DNA of 64,000 bases from Rhodoligotrophos appendicifer (lineage in GTDB: Bacteria; Pseudomonadota; Alphaproteobacteria; Rhizobiales; Im1): assembly GCF_007474605.1 (NCBI RefSeq), contig NZ_VHKL01000001.1:248001-312000 (forward strand). The letters are read 5' to 3'. Positions 42,485-50,844 of this stretch are shown piece after piece. The position numbers and the translations under genes were made by a program. Each line of letters opens with the position of its first letter. Positions within the stretch are counted from its first letter, which is position 1. Below the pieces are notes generated by a model. That model worked only from the letters and a program-made list of their open reading frames with translations. It was not told the DNA's origin and did not search any database.

Positions 42485-43345
42485 GTGTCCAAACGCAAGA
42501 TCGTCTACCAGGGTGAGCCGGGCGCCAACTCGCATATCGCCTGTACGGAAATGTTTCCCGACGATGAACCCATCGCAAGCGAGACCTTTCCGGATGCCTT
42601 CGCCGCCCTGACGGAAGGTCGTGTCGATCTGGCGATGATACCGATCGACAACACGCTGGCCGGGCGGGTCGCAGACATTCATCACCTGATCCCGGAGTCG
42701 AACGTCTATTTCGTCGGCGAGCACTTCCTGCGCGTCAATCATCAGCTCCTCGCCATCCCCGGAACGAAGATCGAGGACCTGAAGACGGTCTCGAGCCACC
42801 CCCACGCGCTGGGTCAATGCCGCAAGAAAATTCGGGCACTCGGCCTGAAACCCATCACCGCCGCCGATACGGCCGGCGCCGCGCGGGAGGTGGCGGAGCT
42901 GAAGGATCCCTCTCATGCCGCCATAGCCACGGGCTTGGCCGCTCGCATTTACGGCCTCACGCCCCTGGTGACGGAATTCGAGGACGCCGAGCACAACACG
43001 ACGCGCTTCGTAGTGCTTTCTGCCAAGCCTAATGATGCAGAGCCGGAGGAAGCGCCGGTTCTCACCAGCTTCATCTTCAAGGTGCGGAACGTTCCCGCGG
43101 CCCTGTACAAGGCACTCGGCGGGTTCGCCACGAACGGCGTCAACATGATCAAGCTGGAGTCCTATGTGGATGAAGGCTTCAACGTGGCGCAGTTCTACGC
43201 CGACGTCGTCGGTCATCCCATGGATCGCAACGTCAAGCTGGCGCTGGAGGAACTTGCATTCTTCACGACGTCCTTGCGCATACTTGGCGTCTATAAGGCG
43301 AGCCCCTTGCGGGCTTTGTGGCGCATGAACGAGTCGATCGGCTAG
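42485..43345 (+). CDS. pheA: Prephenate dehydratase PheA
   Basis: A 286-residue monofunctional prephenate dehydratase that converts prephenate to phenylpyruvate for phenylalanine synthesis. The catalytic domain (about 1-190) contains YQGEPGANSH, IPIDNTLAGRV and the NTTRFVVL active-site segment. The C-terminal ACT domain (about 195-275, GVNMIKLESYV) binds phenylalanine for feedback control. Start codon is GTG. It lies just downstream of kdsB, probably in the same transcript. Confidence 0.95.
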   Translation: MSKRKIVYQGEPGANSHIACTEMFPDDEPIASETFPDAFAALTEGRVDLAMIPIDNTLAGRVADIHHLIPESNVYFVGEHFLRVNHQLLAIPGTKIEDLKTVSSHPHALGQCRKKIRALGLKPITAADTAGAAREVAELKDPSHAAIATGLAARIYGLTPLVTEFEDAEHNTTRFVVLSAKPNDAEPEEAPVLTSFIFKVRNVPAALYKALGGFATNGVNMIKLESYVDEGFNVAQFYADVVGHPMDRNVKLALEELAFFTTSLRILGVYKASPLRALWRMNESIG

Positions 43346-43699
43346 AGGTCGATCGGCGCATACGGCTTCCCCGTGGGTTTCTCGATCCCATAGGCCACGG
43401 TGTGGACGGGGGCTCCCGCCTGTGCCCGCATCGATGGAACGGGACCGGTGATGGAAACCTCCCGTCGCAGCCCTCGGGATCGGCTTTGGCTGCTGCCGCA
43501 TAAAAGCTTTGAGCGGGATGGATCGTTCCTCCCGACTGAGCCGCATTGACCGTGGCTCAGGTTAAGGTAGAAAGCCCTGCCGCGATGGTGCAGGGTGATG
43601 CTGGAGTGCAAGTTTTGCTGATGCGGCCTTAGGTCATGGCCTCACGCACACTATGTTCCGGGTAGAGTTTGGGTAAGTTCAGACGAGGAGACGTCAATC
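43346..43699. other. 354-bp region between pheA and tatA, no gene supported
   Basis: An 89-codon frame on the minus strand covers most of this stretch, but its translation matches no family I recognise and has no ribosome-binding site. The right end contains the tatA ribosome-binding site (GAGGAG, 43685-43690) and presumably its promoter. Nothing else was identified. Confidence 0.45.
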
Positions 43700-43939
43700 A
43701 TGGGTGCGATGAGCGCTTGGCACTGGATCATTCTCGGCCTGGTCGTGGTACTTCTGTTCGGCCGCGGCAAGGTTTCGGAACTGATGGGCGATGTCGCCAA
43801 AGGCATCAAGAGCTTCAAGAAGGGCATGGCCGAAGAAGATGAACGGCCCATCGACCCGAATGCCAGCCGGATCGAGCATGGCACTGATGAACGCGCCGGG
43901 GTCACGGCGGATGGTGTGAAGACTCCGATCCGCGAATAG
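43700..43939 (+). CDS. tatA: Sec-independent translocase protein TatA
   Basis: A 79-residue TatA/E protein: one N-terminal membrane helix (about 5-20, [18 protein letters not shown]), an amphipathic helix ([19 protein letters not shown]) and an acidic tail. TatA forms the oligomeric pore that lets folded proteins with twin-arginine signals cross the inner membrane. Usually tatA is followed by tatB and tatC, but here the next gene is a YqaA-like protein, so tatBC must be elsewhere or this is a second tatA. GAGGAG lies 9 bases upstream. Confidence 0.93.
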   Translation: MGAMSAWHWIILGLVVVLLFGRGKVSELMGDVAKGIKSFKKGMAEEDERPIDPNASRIEHGTDERAGVTADGVKTPIRE

Positions 43940-43966
43940 TCTCATCCCCCGGGGCCGGCACGCGCG

Positions 43967-44548
43967 ATGCTGCGCAAGCTTTACGACCGCATGCTGGTCC
44001 TGGCCGAGGGGCCGAACGCCCTTTGGGCACTCGCTGTCGTTTCGTTTACGGAGGCCTCCTTCTTTCCGGTACCTCCCGATCCGGTCCTGGCGGCGATCGT
44101 GCTCTCCAGACCGCAACGGGCTTGGCTCGCGGCGGCGGTCTGTACCCTGGCTTCCGTAGTCGGCGCTCTTTTCGGCTACCTCATCGGGCTGACGCTCTAT
44201 GACCTGATCGGTCAGCCGATCATCGATTTCTACGGCATTCAGAACGCGTTCGACACATTTAGAGCGAGCATCCAGGAGTGGGGCGGCTGGATCATCGTGG
44301 CCAAGGGCCTGACGCCCATTCCCTTCAAGCTGGTCACTATTGCCAGTGGCGTGGCGCAGCTGGATCTGCTCGTGTTTGTCGTCGCCTGCGCCCTTACCCG
44401 TGGCGCACGCTTCTTCCTGGTCGCCGGGCTCTTCTATAAGTTTGGCCCCGCAGCGCGGCAGGTGATCGACAATAATTTTAACCTCGTGATGGTGACCGGC
44501 GTCGCACTGGTCATCTTGGGCTTTGTCGGCTTTGCATTTGTAGGTTAG
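43967..44548 (+). CDS. YqaA/DedA-like VTT domain membrane protein
   Basis: A 193-residue membrane protein of the YqaA branch of the DedA/VTT family. Signatures are VSFTEASFFPVPPDPVL near residue 24, GALFGYLIG near residue 65 and GLTPIPFKLVTIASGVAQ near residue 113. Family members are implicated in lipid scrambling or flipping. It is 27 bp downstream of tatA. A second DedA gene is at 6707-7336, of a different branch. Confidence 0.87.
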   Translation: MLRKLYDRMLVLAEGPNALWALAVVSFTEASFFPVPPDPVLAAIVLSRPQRAWLAAAVCTLASVVGALFGYLIGLTLYDLIGQPIIDFYGIQNAFDTFRASIQEWGGWIIVAKGLTPIPFKLVTIASGVAQLDLLVFVVACALTRGARFFLVAGLFYKFGPAARQVIDNNFNLVMVTGVALVILGFVGFAFVG

Positions 44549-44699
44549 TTCGGACGGCACCCAGCTACGTTGTACCAGAACATATTAGCGGCGAATATTT
44601 ATCTCATTTATGCCGATTTCTGCTGATCAAGATCAGTTCGCTCCGACATCGATACCATATTTATAGTTTTATATTTCATCCTTTTCTAGGATACATTTC
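44549..44699. promoter_or_regulatory. AT-rich region upstream of exported oxidoreductase
   Basis: About 150 bp, markedly richer in A and T than the surrounding DNA (runs such as TATTTATCTCATTTATG and TTATAGTTTTATATTTC). It should contain the promoter of the following gene. It also contains GATCAAGATC, a short interrupted repeat. No regulator can be assigned. Confidence 0.4.
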
Positions 44700-45902
44700 A
44701 TGGAACGCCGCGATTTGTTTCGCCAGACGGGGGCCTTCCTGGCGGCCGCCTCTACGCTCGCAATCCCATTGATGGCGGAGAACGCCCTCGCTGCAGCTGT
44801 CCCCGACAGCTCGGACACCACAATCTCGTTGGCGCCAGGCGCAGGGCCGATTCCACCGCTGCCGCCGATCGACGCCAAGATTGATCGCATCACCGGTGTC
44901 TATGCCGGCACCCGCCCATTCCGGCACCAGGGCCCGCGCATCGAATTGGAGCGGCTTGGAAGGAAGGTCATCGTCCACAATTACGGGCATGGCGGTGCAG
45001 GCTGGTCCCTCTCCTGGGGCTCAAGCAAGCTTGCACTGGACCTCGCGTTGACGACCGGCGAGCGTCGCCTTGCCATCATCGGCTGCGGTGCCCTCGGTCT
45101 CACCTCCGCCCTGCTGGCGCAAAGGGCGGGCCTGCTGGTACGAATCTACGCGAAGGCGCTTCCCCCAGACGTATCGTCGATCAGCGCTACGGGATTATGG
45201 ACACCCGATTCACGTTTCTGCTCGGCCGAGCATGCCCCGGCTCAGGCCACACGCTGGAAGGAGATGGCCACCACGTCATTCGCGGCCTACCAGAATCTAA
45301 TGGGCCTGCCCGGCAAGCCCATAGAGTGGATCACAGGCTATGCCCTGTCGGATACGCCCTTCACGACCCGCCCCTCCCCCATTCCTGACGAGCCAGAATA
45401 TGGCGAGCTTCGCGATCGGCAGAACGATTTCACACCACAACCGGTGGCGATCGAACGGGGAAGCCACCCATTCCCCACGCCGTTTGTGCGCAGATGGACC
45501 ACGATGATGTTCAACGTGAGCGCCTATGCACACTTGCTCATGGCCGATTTCCTCCGCGCCGGCGGCAAGGTCCAGGTCTGTGAGTTCAAGCACCCGCGCG
45601 AACTTCAGAAGCTCCCTGAGCGAACGATCATCAACGCCACAGGCTACGGGGCGAGAGCCTTGTTCGACGATAAATCGGTCATCCCCGTGCGCGGCCAGAC
45701 GGCACGCCTCGTTCCACAGCCTGAAGTAACCTACGGGCTGAGCACGAAGCAGTTCCTCGTCGTGCCGCGAAGCGATGGCCTGCTGGTCCAGGATATCGAC
45801 GAGACCGGCAACTTCAACAACGCCGACGAGTCACCCAGCCGGTCGGAATCCGAGAGGACCGTACGCCAGCTTGCGGCGCTGACCGCCAACTTCCGGAAAT
45901 GA
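44700..45902 (+). CDS. Exported FAD oxidoreductase, circularly permuted D-amino-acid oxidase-like
   Basis: A 400-residue protein with an N-terminal export signal (MERRDLFRQTGAFLAAAS, Tat-like). Residues about 64-115 (TGVYAGTRPFRHQGPRIE, VHNYGHGGAGWSLSWG) match the C-terminal FAD/substrate segment of D-amino-acid oxidases (GFRPVRPQIRLE, HNYGHGGYGLTIHWG). The Rossmann motif IIGCGALGLTSALLA comes only afterwards at 126-140, and the chain ends with elements that in DAAO precede the GxRP segment (INATGYGARALF, PVRGQ). So the order of the fold looks permuted. Flavin-dependent oxidation of an amine or amino acid in the periplasm is inferred; substrate unknown. No related neighbours. Confidence 0.82.
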   Translation: MERRDLFRQTGAFLAAASTLAIPLMAENALAAAVPDSSDTTISLAPGAGPIPPLPPIDAKIDRITGVYAGTRPFRHQGPRIELERLGRKVIVHNYGHGGAGWSLSWGSSKLALDLALTTGERRLAIIGCGALGLTSALLAQRAGLLVRIYAKALPPDVSSISATGLWTPDSRFCSAEHAPAQATRWKEMATTSFAAYQNLMGLPGKPIEWITGYALSDTPFTTRPSPIPDEPEYGELRDRQNDFTPQPVAIERGSHPFPTPFVRRWTTMMFNVSAYAHLLMADFLRAGGKVQVCEFKHPRELQKLPERTIINATGYGARALFDDKSVIPVRGQTARLVPQPEVTYGLSTKQFLVVPRSDGLLVQDIDETGNFNNADESPSRSESERTVRQLAALTANFRK

Positions 45903-45916
45903 GCCGACAATTGCCC

Positions 45917-46936
45917 CTAGGCCAGTGCAGCACCCTTGGTGGAAACAGCGCGATGTCGTGCGACCAGCCAAGGGTGTAGCGCAATGACCACCAGAAGGAG
46001 GATGACCACCCCGGAGGTCATGCCCACCAACCGTTCGACTGCGGGGAGAATGGTGGCGGCAGGGGCCGGGCCTGTGACCAGGGCCATGATATAGGCGAAA
46101 CCCGCCTGGGTGCCGATATAGGCCACGCGCGGATCGCCGTGATGGATCTGAGCGAACAGGAATAGGCCGCCGAGCAGCAGGATCGACCAGGCCGGCAGGG
46201 TCTCGATGCCGAGCATGGCGATAGGGATGCCGACGCCGGCGCCGACCAGACAACCCAGCAAACGCTGCCAACTTCGCGTGATCATCGTCGTCATCTTCTG
46301 GTCCACGAGGATGACGGCGCTGACGATGATTTGCAGGATGCTCGGCAGATCGAACCAGATCCAGGCCACAATGGCGACAACGCAGGTGAGACTGGACACG
46401 ATCGCTGCATGCTCGACTTCCACGAGGTCGGTCGCGGAAATTTTGGCGGGCTCGCCGGGATGCTCGGCTTGCGGAACCAGGCGCCCCGCCGCGGTTTCCA
46501 CGACGAAATACGCAACGACGCCGACCGTGACCTCCAATCCTCGGGAGACGACGAACTGAAAGACATCCGCGGGATCAGAGACATTGGCCGCCAGGGCCAT
46601 GGCGGTGGTCAGATAGAAAAGGGCCCAAGCATAGGGATAAGGAGACTGGAACCGCCGATAGGCGCCCAGGCCGACGACCGCCGCCATGCACATCACCATG
46701 ACGAACGGATCGTCCATCGTCAGCACGGCGAGGACATATCCGGTGACGCATCCAGCGAACGTCCCCACCAGCCGCATGGCCGCCTTCGACACAGTGGCAC
46801 CACGATCGGGGTTTGCGATGACCCACGCGGTGATGCAGGCCCAATAAGGTTCAGGAAGAGCGAGACTGAAGGCAAGGATCCCCGCCATCAGGACGGCGGA
46901 GGCGGTCAGCAGGGACTGACGCGCGACGATGTTCAC
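45917..46936 (-). CDS. FUSC/aromatic acid exporter family inner-membrane protein
   Basis: A 339-residue protein of the FUSC/ArAE type: two sets of about six hydrophobic segments separated by a cytoplasmic stretch (about 170-200). Motifs include ITAWVIANPDRGATVSKA and RLLGCLVGAGVGIPIAML. Relatives (AaeB, YccS) export aromatic carboxylates or toxic compounds. The GTG start at 46936 overlaps the TGA of the HlyD gene as GTGA, so the two subunits are co-translated. No outer-membrane channel gene is nearby. Confidence 0.85.
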   Translation of the reverse strand: MNIVARQSLLTASAVLMAGILAFSLALPEPYWACITAWVIANPDRGATVSKAAMRLVGTFAGCVTGYVLAVLTMDDPFVMVMCMAAVVGLGAYRRFQSPYPYAWALFYLTTAMALAANVSDPADVFQFVVSRGLEVTVGVVAYFVVETAAGRLVPQAEHPGEPAKISATDLVEVEHAAIVSSLTCVVAIVAWIWFDLPSILQIIVSAVILVDQKMTTMITRSWQRLLGCLVGAGVGIPIAMLGIETLPAWSILLLGGLFLFAQIHHGDPRVAYIGTQAGFAYIMALVTGPAPAATILPAVERLVGMTSGVVILLLVVIALHPWLVARHRAVSTKGAALA

Positions 46937-47931
46937 CGTGGAAGTCCGACGAAAAGGAGAACGCTGGCATCGGAGCCCGCATACAGGTGACGCTGTTCCG
47001 GCAGGAGGCCGAGATCGATCTCCACCGGAAATCGCCGCTGCAGCCGGACCCACTGTGTGTCGACTGCCACATAAGGCAGGGCCAGGATCGCGGCATCGCT
47101 GCGCGAGACACCGCGTGCGATGCTTCGGACGGTCCCCCTGTGGATGCGCCAGGGATCCCCCGCCAGCCGGATATAGACGACGCTGTCTGTCTTTATGGTC
47201 TCGAGATACTGTTCCTTCAGATTGGCGACTACGCGCCAGTTGTTGTTGGTCACCACGGCCAGCACATCGTCGCCGGGTTGCACATAGTCGCCCGGCTTTT
47301 TCTGATAGGGAGCCACAGTGCCGTCGGTCGGGGCGAACACCTTGGTGTGCGAGAGATTGTATTGCGCCGTCCCCAGTTGAGCCTGCGCGACTCCGATCGA
47401 CGCCTCGCGGACTTGCGCGGTGCTTTTCGCGACCTCGAGGGCAGCTTCCGCGGAGGACACGGCGGCATTGGCCTCGTGGAGGTCACGGTTTGCGTTGTCG
47501 AGCTCCTGTTGTGACATGAAGGTATCGCGCACCAGCGTCGCGATGCGTGCTTGAGTGGCCTTGGCGTCGGCCTGCCGCGCCTGTGCTGCCGCGAGCGAGC
47601 TCGACGCCACATCGATCTGCGACAGGGCAGCCTTGTAGTTCGCTTGAGCGAGGGTGACGGCCGCCTCGCCCTTCGTCACCTCGATGGAATAGGGCCGCGG
47701 ATCGACCTCGAACAGCAGATCGCCTTGCTTGACGGTCTCATTGTTGACGACAGGGATGGCCACCAGCTGCCCTGCGACGATGGGCGAAAGTACGAGCACG
47801 TCGGTCGCCACATAGGCGTCCCATGTATAGGCGACGAAGGTGGTGATGATCTCGTAGGCGAGCAACAGGATGCAGAGCAGTCCAATGACCGATAGGCTGA
47901 CATGCTTGGCGACGAAAGCTCTCAATCCCAA
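46933..47931 (-). CDS. HlyD/AaeA family membrane fusion protein
   Basis: A 332-residue periplasmic adaptor. One N-terminal helix (about 12-34) anchors it; lipoyl halves flank a coiled-coil hairpin (about 80-195, rich in Ala, Gln and Glu), with the second lipoyl segment FAPTDGTVAPYQKKPGDYV. It would link the FUSC pump to an outer-membrane channel. The start is TTG at 47931, with GGAGAG upstream. The operon is divergent from the small-protein gene, with a candidate operator between. Confidence 0.88.
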   Translation of the reverse strand: MGLRAFVAKHVSLSVIGLLCILLLAYEIITTFVAYTWDAYVATDVLVLSPIVAGQLVAIPVVNNETVKQGDLLFEVDPRPYSIEVTKGEAAVTLAQANYKAALSQIDVASSSLAAAQARQADAKATQARIATLVRDTFMSQQELDNANRDLHEANAAVSSAEAALEVAKSTAQVREASIGVAQAQLGTAQYNLSHTKVFAPTDGTVAPYQKKPGDYVQPGDDVLAVVTNNNWRVVANLKEQYLETIKTDSVVYIRLAGDPWRIHRGTVRSIARGVSRSDAAILALPYVAVDTQWVRLQRRFPVEIDLGLLPEQRHLYAGSDASVLLFVGLPR

Positions 47932-47974
47932 CGTCCGCTCTCCAACCCGACCACTCGAACAATCTCCACTTTTG

Positions 47975-47993
47975 TTACCCTATCGTTTGGTAA
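47975..47993. promoter_or_regulatory. Interrupted palindrome upstream of the efflux operon
   Basis: TTACC and GGTAA flank a nine-base spacer, 44 bp upstream of the HlyD start codon. On the minus strand the site reads TTACCAAACGATAGGGTAA, a shape typical of TetR-type operators. No regulator gene is nearby, so this is a pattern-based call. Confidence 0.3.
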
Positions 47994-48086
47994 TGAAGTC
48001 TCTCCAAACATGTCCGTAGGAGGCAGGATTGCGCAAGCTCCCATGCTATATTCGATCTCGATTTGGACAGAGGATGGAGATGGGTT

Positions 48087-48281
48087 GTGTTTGATCGCTT
48101 GGAGGCCGAGCTTTCCCTGCTGCTGACGCAAATGGAGAATCAGCCTGAGGACCGGCATGAGATGTATTTGTCACTGCGGGAAAAACTCAACGAAATGAGG
48201 GCTTTCGGCATGCCGGTACCGGATGATATTCTTGAGTTGGAGCGTGCGCTGGAAGCAGAGTTCTTGGAAACGAAGATGTGA
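48087..48281 (+). CDS. Small conserved-looking helical protein
   Basis: A 64-residue protein with alternating charged and hydrophobic residues predicted to be alpha-helical (FDRLEAELSLLLTQM, then REKLNEMRAFGMPVPDD). It resembles short alphaproteobacterial hypothetical proteins but I cannot name a family. GTG 48087 is the probable start, with GGAGATGG just upstream; an in-frame ATG at 48063 is the alternative. Its stop is 65 bp before the L,D-transpeptidase start on the same strand. Confidence 0.65.
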   Translation: MFDRLEAELSLLLTQMENQPEDRHEMYLSLREKLNEMRAFGMPVPDDILELERALEAEFLETKM

Positions 48282-48346
48282 CTGCGCTCTGTTTGACAAC
48301 GGCGCTAGGAAGATCTCACCGCGATTTGGTGCTGAGGGGAATTGAG

Positions 48347-48931
48347 ATGATACGGGGTTTATGTGCAGCTTTTCTTTGCGCATTGGTAGTGACGGTAGCG
48401 TTCTGGAGCAGTGGGGCATCCGCCCAGTCGGTTCGGTTCAACTTCAACACGGAGAGCCGTGGACTCGACAAGAAGTTCCAGAAGCAGATGGTCGCGTATA
48501 ACGGCCGGGAGGCCCCCGGCACGATTATTATCGACACGAAGAATCGTTTTTTGTTCCTGGTGATGCCCGGCGGTCAGGCCATGCGCTACGGCGTTGGCGT
48601 GGGTCGCGACGGCTTCGCATGGTCGGGTGAAGCAACCATCGAGAGCAAGCAGGAATGGCCGAAATGGTTTCCTCCGAAGGAAATGATCGCGCGTGATCCG
48701 AAGCTTGCGCCCTATTCCACGGGCATGGCCGGCGGACCCGAGAACCCTCTCGGAGCCCGCGCGATGTACTTGTACAAGGATGGCAAGGACACCCTGTTCC
48801 GCATCCACGGCACGTCGCAGCCCTGGAGCATCGGCCAGAGCCTTTCGAGCGGCTGCATCCGGCTGCTGAATGAGGATGTCATAGACCTGTACGAGCGTGT
48901 TAATCTCGGCACGACGGTGGTTGTGCAGTAG
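48347..48931 (+). CDS. L,D-transpeptidase (YkuD domain), exported
   Basis: A 194-residue protein with a signal peptide (about residues 1-27). The YkuD domain carries the catalytic His and Cys in IHGTSQPWSIGQSLSSGCIR, the standard HxxG...SxGCxR pattern. It forms 3-3 cross-links in peptidoglycan or attaches proteins to it. GAGGGG lies 7 bases upstream of the ATG at 48347. A hairpin follows the gene. Confidence 0.92.
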   Translation: MIRGLCAAFLCALVVTVAFWSSGASAQSVRFNFNTESRGLDKKFQKQMVAYNGREAPGTIIIDTKNRFLFLVMPGGQAMRYGVGVGRDGFAWSGEATIESKQEWPKWFPPKEMIARDPKLAPYSTGMAGGPENPLGARAMYLYKDGKDTLFRIHGTSQPWSIGQSLSSGCIRLLNEDVIDLYERVNLGTTVVVQ

Positions 48932-48950
48932 CCGGCTCTGTTCACCTCCA

Positions 48951-48979
48951 GCAATGCGCTCCGTTCAGGGACGCATTGC
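48951..48979 (+). terminator. Hairpin downstream of L,D-transpeptidase gene
   Basis: GCAATGCG and CGCATTGC form a perfect 8-bp stem, extended by an inner TCC/GGA pairing, 20 bp after the stop codon and before trxA. ATTTCC follows, a weak T-tract. Confidence 0.5.
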
Positions 48980-49070
48980 ATTTCCGGTTCTTGATCGGTT
49001 GCCGGTGAGCACCTAACTTTGACCTATGTGCGGCGCACAATGCGTCGGGAATCGTTTACGAGGTAAATTG

Positions 49071-49406
49071 ATGGACGCGCTCAAGTCAGCCACGGTCAAG
49101 GTGTCGGATGCCAGCTTCGAAGCTGATGTTCTCAAATCGACCAGTCCGGTCGTTGTGGACTTCTGGGCTGAGTGGTGCGGTCCGTGCAAGATGATCGCTC
49201 CCGCGCTCGAGGAAATCGCCAGCGAGCTCGGCGACCGGTGCAAGGTCGTGAAGATCAACATCGACGAAAACCAGATGACGCCGTCGAAATACGGTGTTCG
49301 GGGCATACCGACCTTGATGCTGTTCAAGGATGGCCAGGTGGCTTCCACCCAGGTAGGCGCGCTCCCCAAGGGCAAGATCCTCGAGTGGATCCAGAAGTCG
49401 GTCTGA
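49071..49406 (+). CDS. trxA: Thioredoxin TrxA
   Basis: A 111-residue thioredoxin with the active site WCGPC at residues 35-39 in the segment FWAEWCGPCKMIAP, and the cis-proline loop GIPTLMLF. It reduces cytoplasmic disulfides using thioredoxin reductase. The start at 49071 is chosen on family length and GAGGT upstream; an earlier ATG at 49026 would add 15 unrelated residues. It is convergent with folC, a common rhizobial arrangement. Confidence 0.96.
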   Translation: MDALKSATVKVSDASFEADVLKSTSPVVVDFWAEWCGPCKMIAPALEEIASELGDRCKVVKINIDENQMTPSKYGVRGIPTLMLFKDGQVASTQVGALPKGKILEWIQKSV

Positions 49407-49485
49407 CTTCTAGTCTCGGCCGGACAGCCGATCGCTTTCGGCTAGCAGTGGGGGATGACGGGTAGAAATCCGCATCCCTGCTGCC

Positions 49486-50817
49486 CTATGAACCTGCCTC
49501 TGCAACGCCCTCATGAGCCGCGAGCACGTGGCCCGCGAGATAGAGCGAACCGCAGATCAGCACGCGCGGTGCAGTGTCAGTTCGGGTGGCCTCGCGCCAC
49601 ACCTTCGACAAGGCATCTTCCAGCGAAAGCGCCGCCTCACTGTCGAAACCCGCTTCAGCAGCGATTTCTGCCAGGATCGCGCCCTCCAGGGCATTGGGTT
49701 CCCCGGGAATGGTCAACGTAATCACGCGCTTTGCAAGTCCTGCAAACGAGGCGATGAAGCCGCTGGGATCCTTGGTGTTCAGCATTCCCCAAATCAGTAT
49801 GAGCGGTCGGGACACCCTCTCCTCGATCTCCGCTAAACTCGCCGCAAGGACTCGCCCAGCGGATGCGTTATGTCCGCCGTCGAGCCACAACTCTGCGCCG
49901 GTCGGCAGGAGGGCCAGCAAGGGCCCACCATTGAGACGCTCCAGCCGCGCGGGCCATTCGGCGAGCAACAAACCCTGCTCTATCTGGACCTCGCCCACTT
50001 CGGGATCGCCTAAGGCGCGGACTGCTGCGATTGCAGCACCCGCATTGTCGAGCTGAAACCGTCCGGCCAGGCGGGGCAAGGGCAAGTCCAACAAGCCATG
50101 CATGTCCTGGTAGACGAGGCGGCCATGTTGTTCGAAGGACTGCCAGTCTTGGCCCGAAATGAGGAGCGGCGTTCCGGCTCTGTCTGCCGCTCGCTCGATG
50201 GCCTCAAGTGACTCATCCGCTTGCGGCGAGATAATGCAAGGACGGTCCCGCTTCATGATGCCGGCCTTCTCGCCGGCGATTTCGGCAAGACTCTCGCCCA
50301 GGAACTGCTGGTGATCATAATCGATCATGGTGATGACGCTCACCGCCGGATCGACGACATTGGTCGCATCCAGGCGCCCCCCGAGCCCGACCTCAAGGAT
50401 CAGATAATCTGCCGGTTGGCGGGAAAAGGCCAGAAACGCCGCAGCCGTCGTGATCTCGAAGAAGGTGATCGGCTCCCCATCGTTGATGGTTTCGCACTCC
50501 TCCAACAAGGCACTCAGCCTCTCATCGGTGATGAACGTGCCGCCGCCGTTCTGTCCCAACCTGATCCGCTCATGGAAATGCACGAGATGCGGCGAGGTAT
50601 AGACATGGACGGACTTGCCGGAAGCTTCCAGCATGGCCCGCAGGAAGGCCACCACGGATCCCTTGCCATTCGTTCCCGCGACGTGAATGACCGGCGGCAA
50701 CTGCCGCTCTGGATGGCCCAACCTCTCCAGGATCCGCCAGACGCGATCCAGGGAAAGGTCGATCACCTTGGGATGCAAAGCCGTCAGGCGTGAGAGAACG
50801 GCGTCGCTACGCGACAT
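49486..50817 (-). CDS. folC: Bifunctional folylpolyglutamate/dihydrofolate synthase FolC
   Basis: A 443-residue Mur-ligase-like ATPase that adds glutamate to (dihydro)folate. The P-loop is in VIHVAGTNGKGSVVAFL; the second family segment is LEVGLGGRLDATNVV and the C-terminal domain contains ELWLDGGHNASAGRVLA. It starts MSRSDAVLSRLTALHPKVIDLSLDR (a usual N-terminus; only the first 20 needed). It follows accD by 27 bp in the trpFBA-accD-folC operon. Confidence 0.95.
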   Translation of the reverse strand: MSRSDAVLSRLTALHPKVIDLSLDRVWRILERLGHPERQLPPVIHVAGTNGKGSVVAFLRAMLEASGKSVHVYTSPHLVHFHERIRLGQNGGGTFITDERLSALLEECETINDGEPITFFEITTAAAFLAFSRQPADYLILEVGLGGRLDATNVVDPAVSVITMIDYDHQQFLGESLAEIAGEKAGIMKRDRPCIISPQADESLEAIERAADRAGTPLLISGQDWQSFEQHGRLVYQDMHGLLDLPLPRLAGRFQLDNAGAAIAAVRALGDPEVGEVQIEQGLLLAEWPARLERLNGGPLLALLPTGAELWLDGGHNASAGRVLAASLAEIEERVSRPLILIWGMLNTKDPSGFIASFAGLAKRVITLTIPGEPNALEGAILAEIAAEAGFDSEAALSLEDALSKVWREATRTDTAPRVLICGSLYLAGHVLAAHEGVAEAGS

Positions 50818-50844
50818 TCCGAATTCCTTGAGCTGGTGCCGACA

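Noticed and set aside
42119-43546. 475-codon minus-strand frame across kdsB and pheA
   Set aside because: Antisense to two well-supported housekeeping genes.
43342-43611. 89-codon minus-strand frame in the pheA-tatA gap
   Set aside because: The C-terminal part looks somewhat protein-like, but there is no ribosome-binding site and no family; kept only as a gap description.
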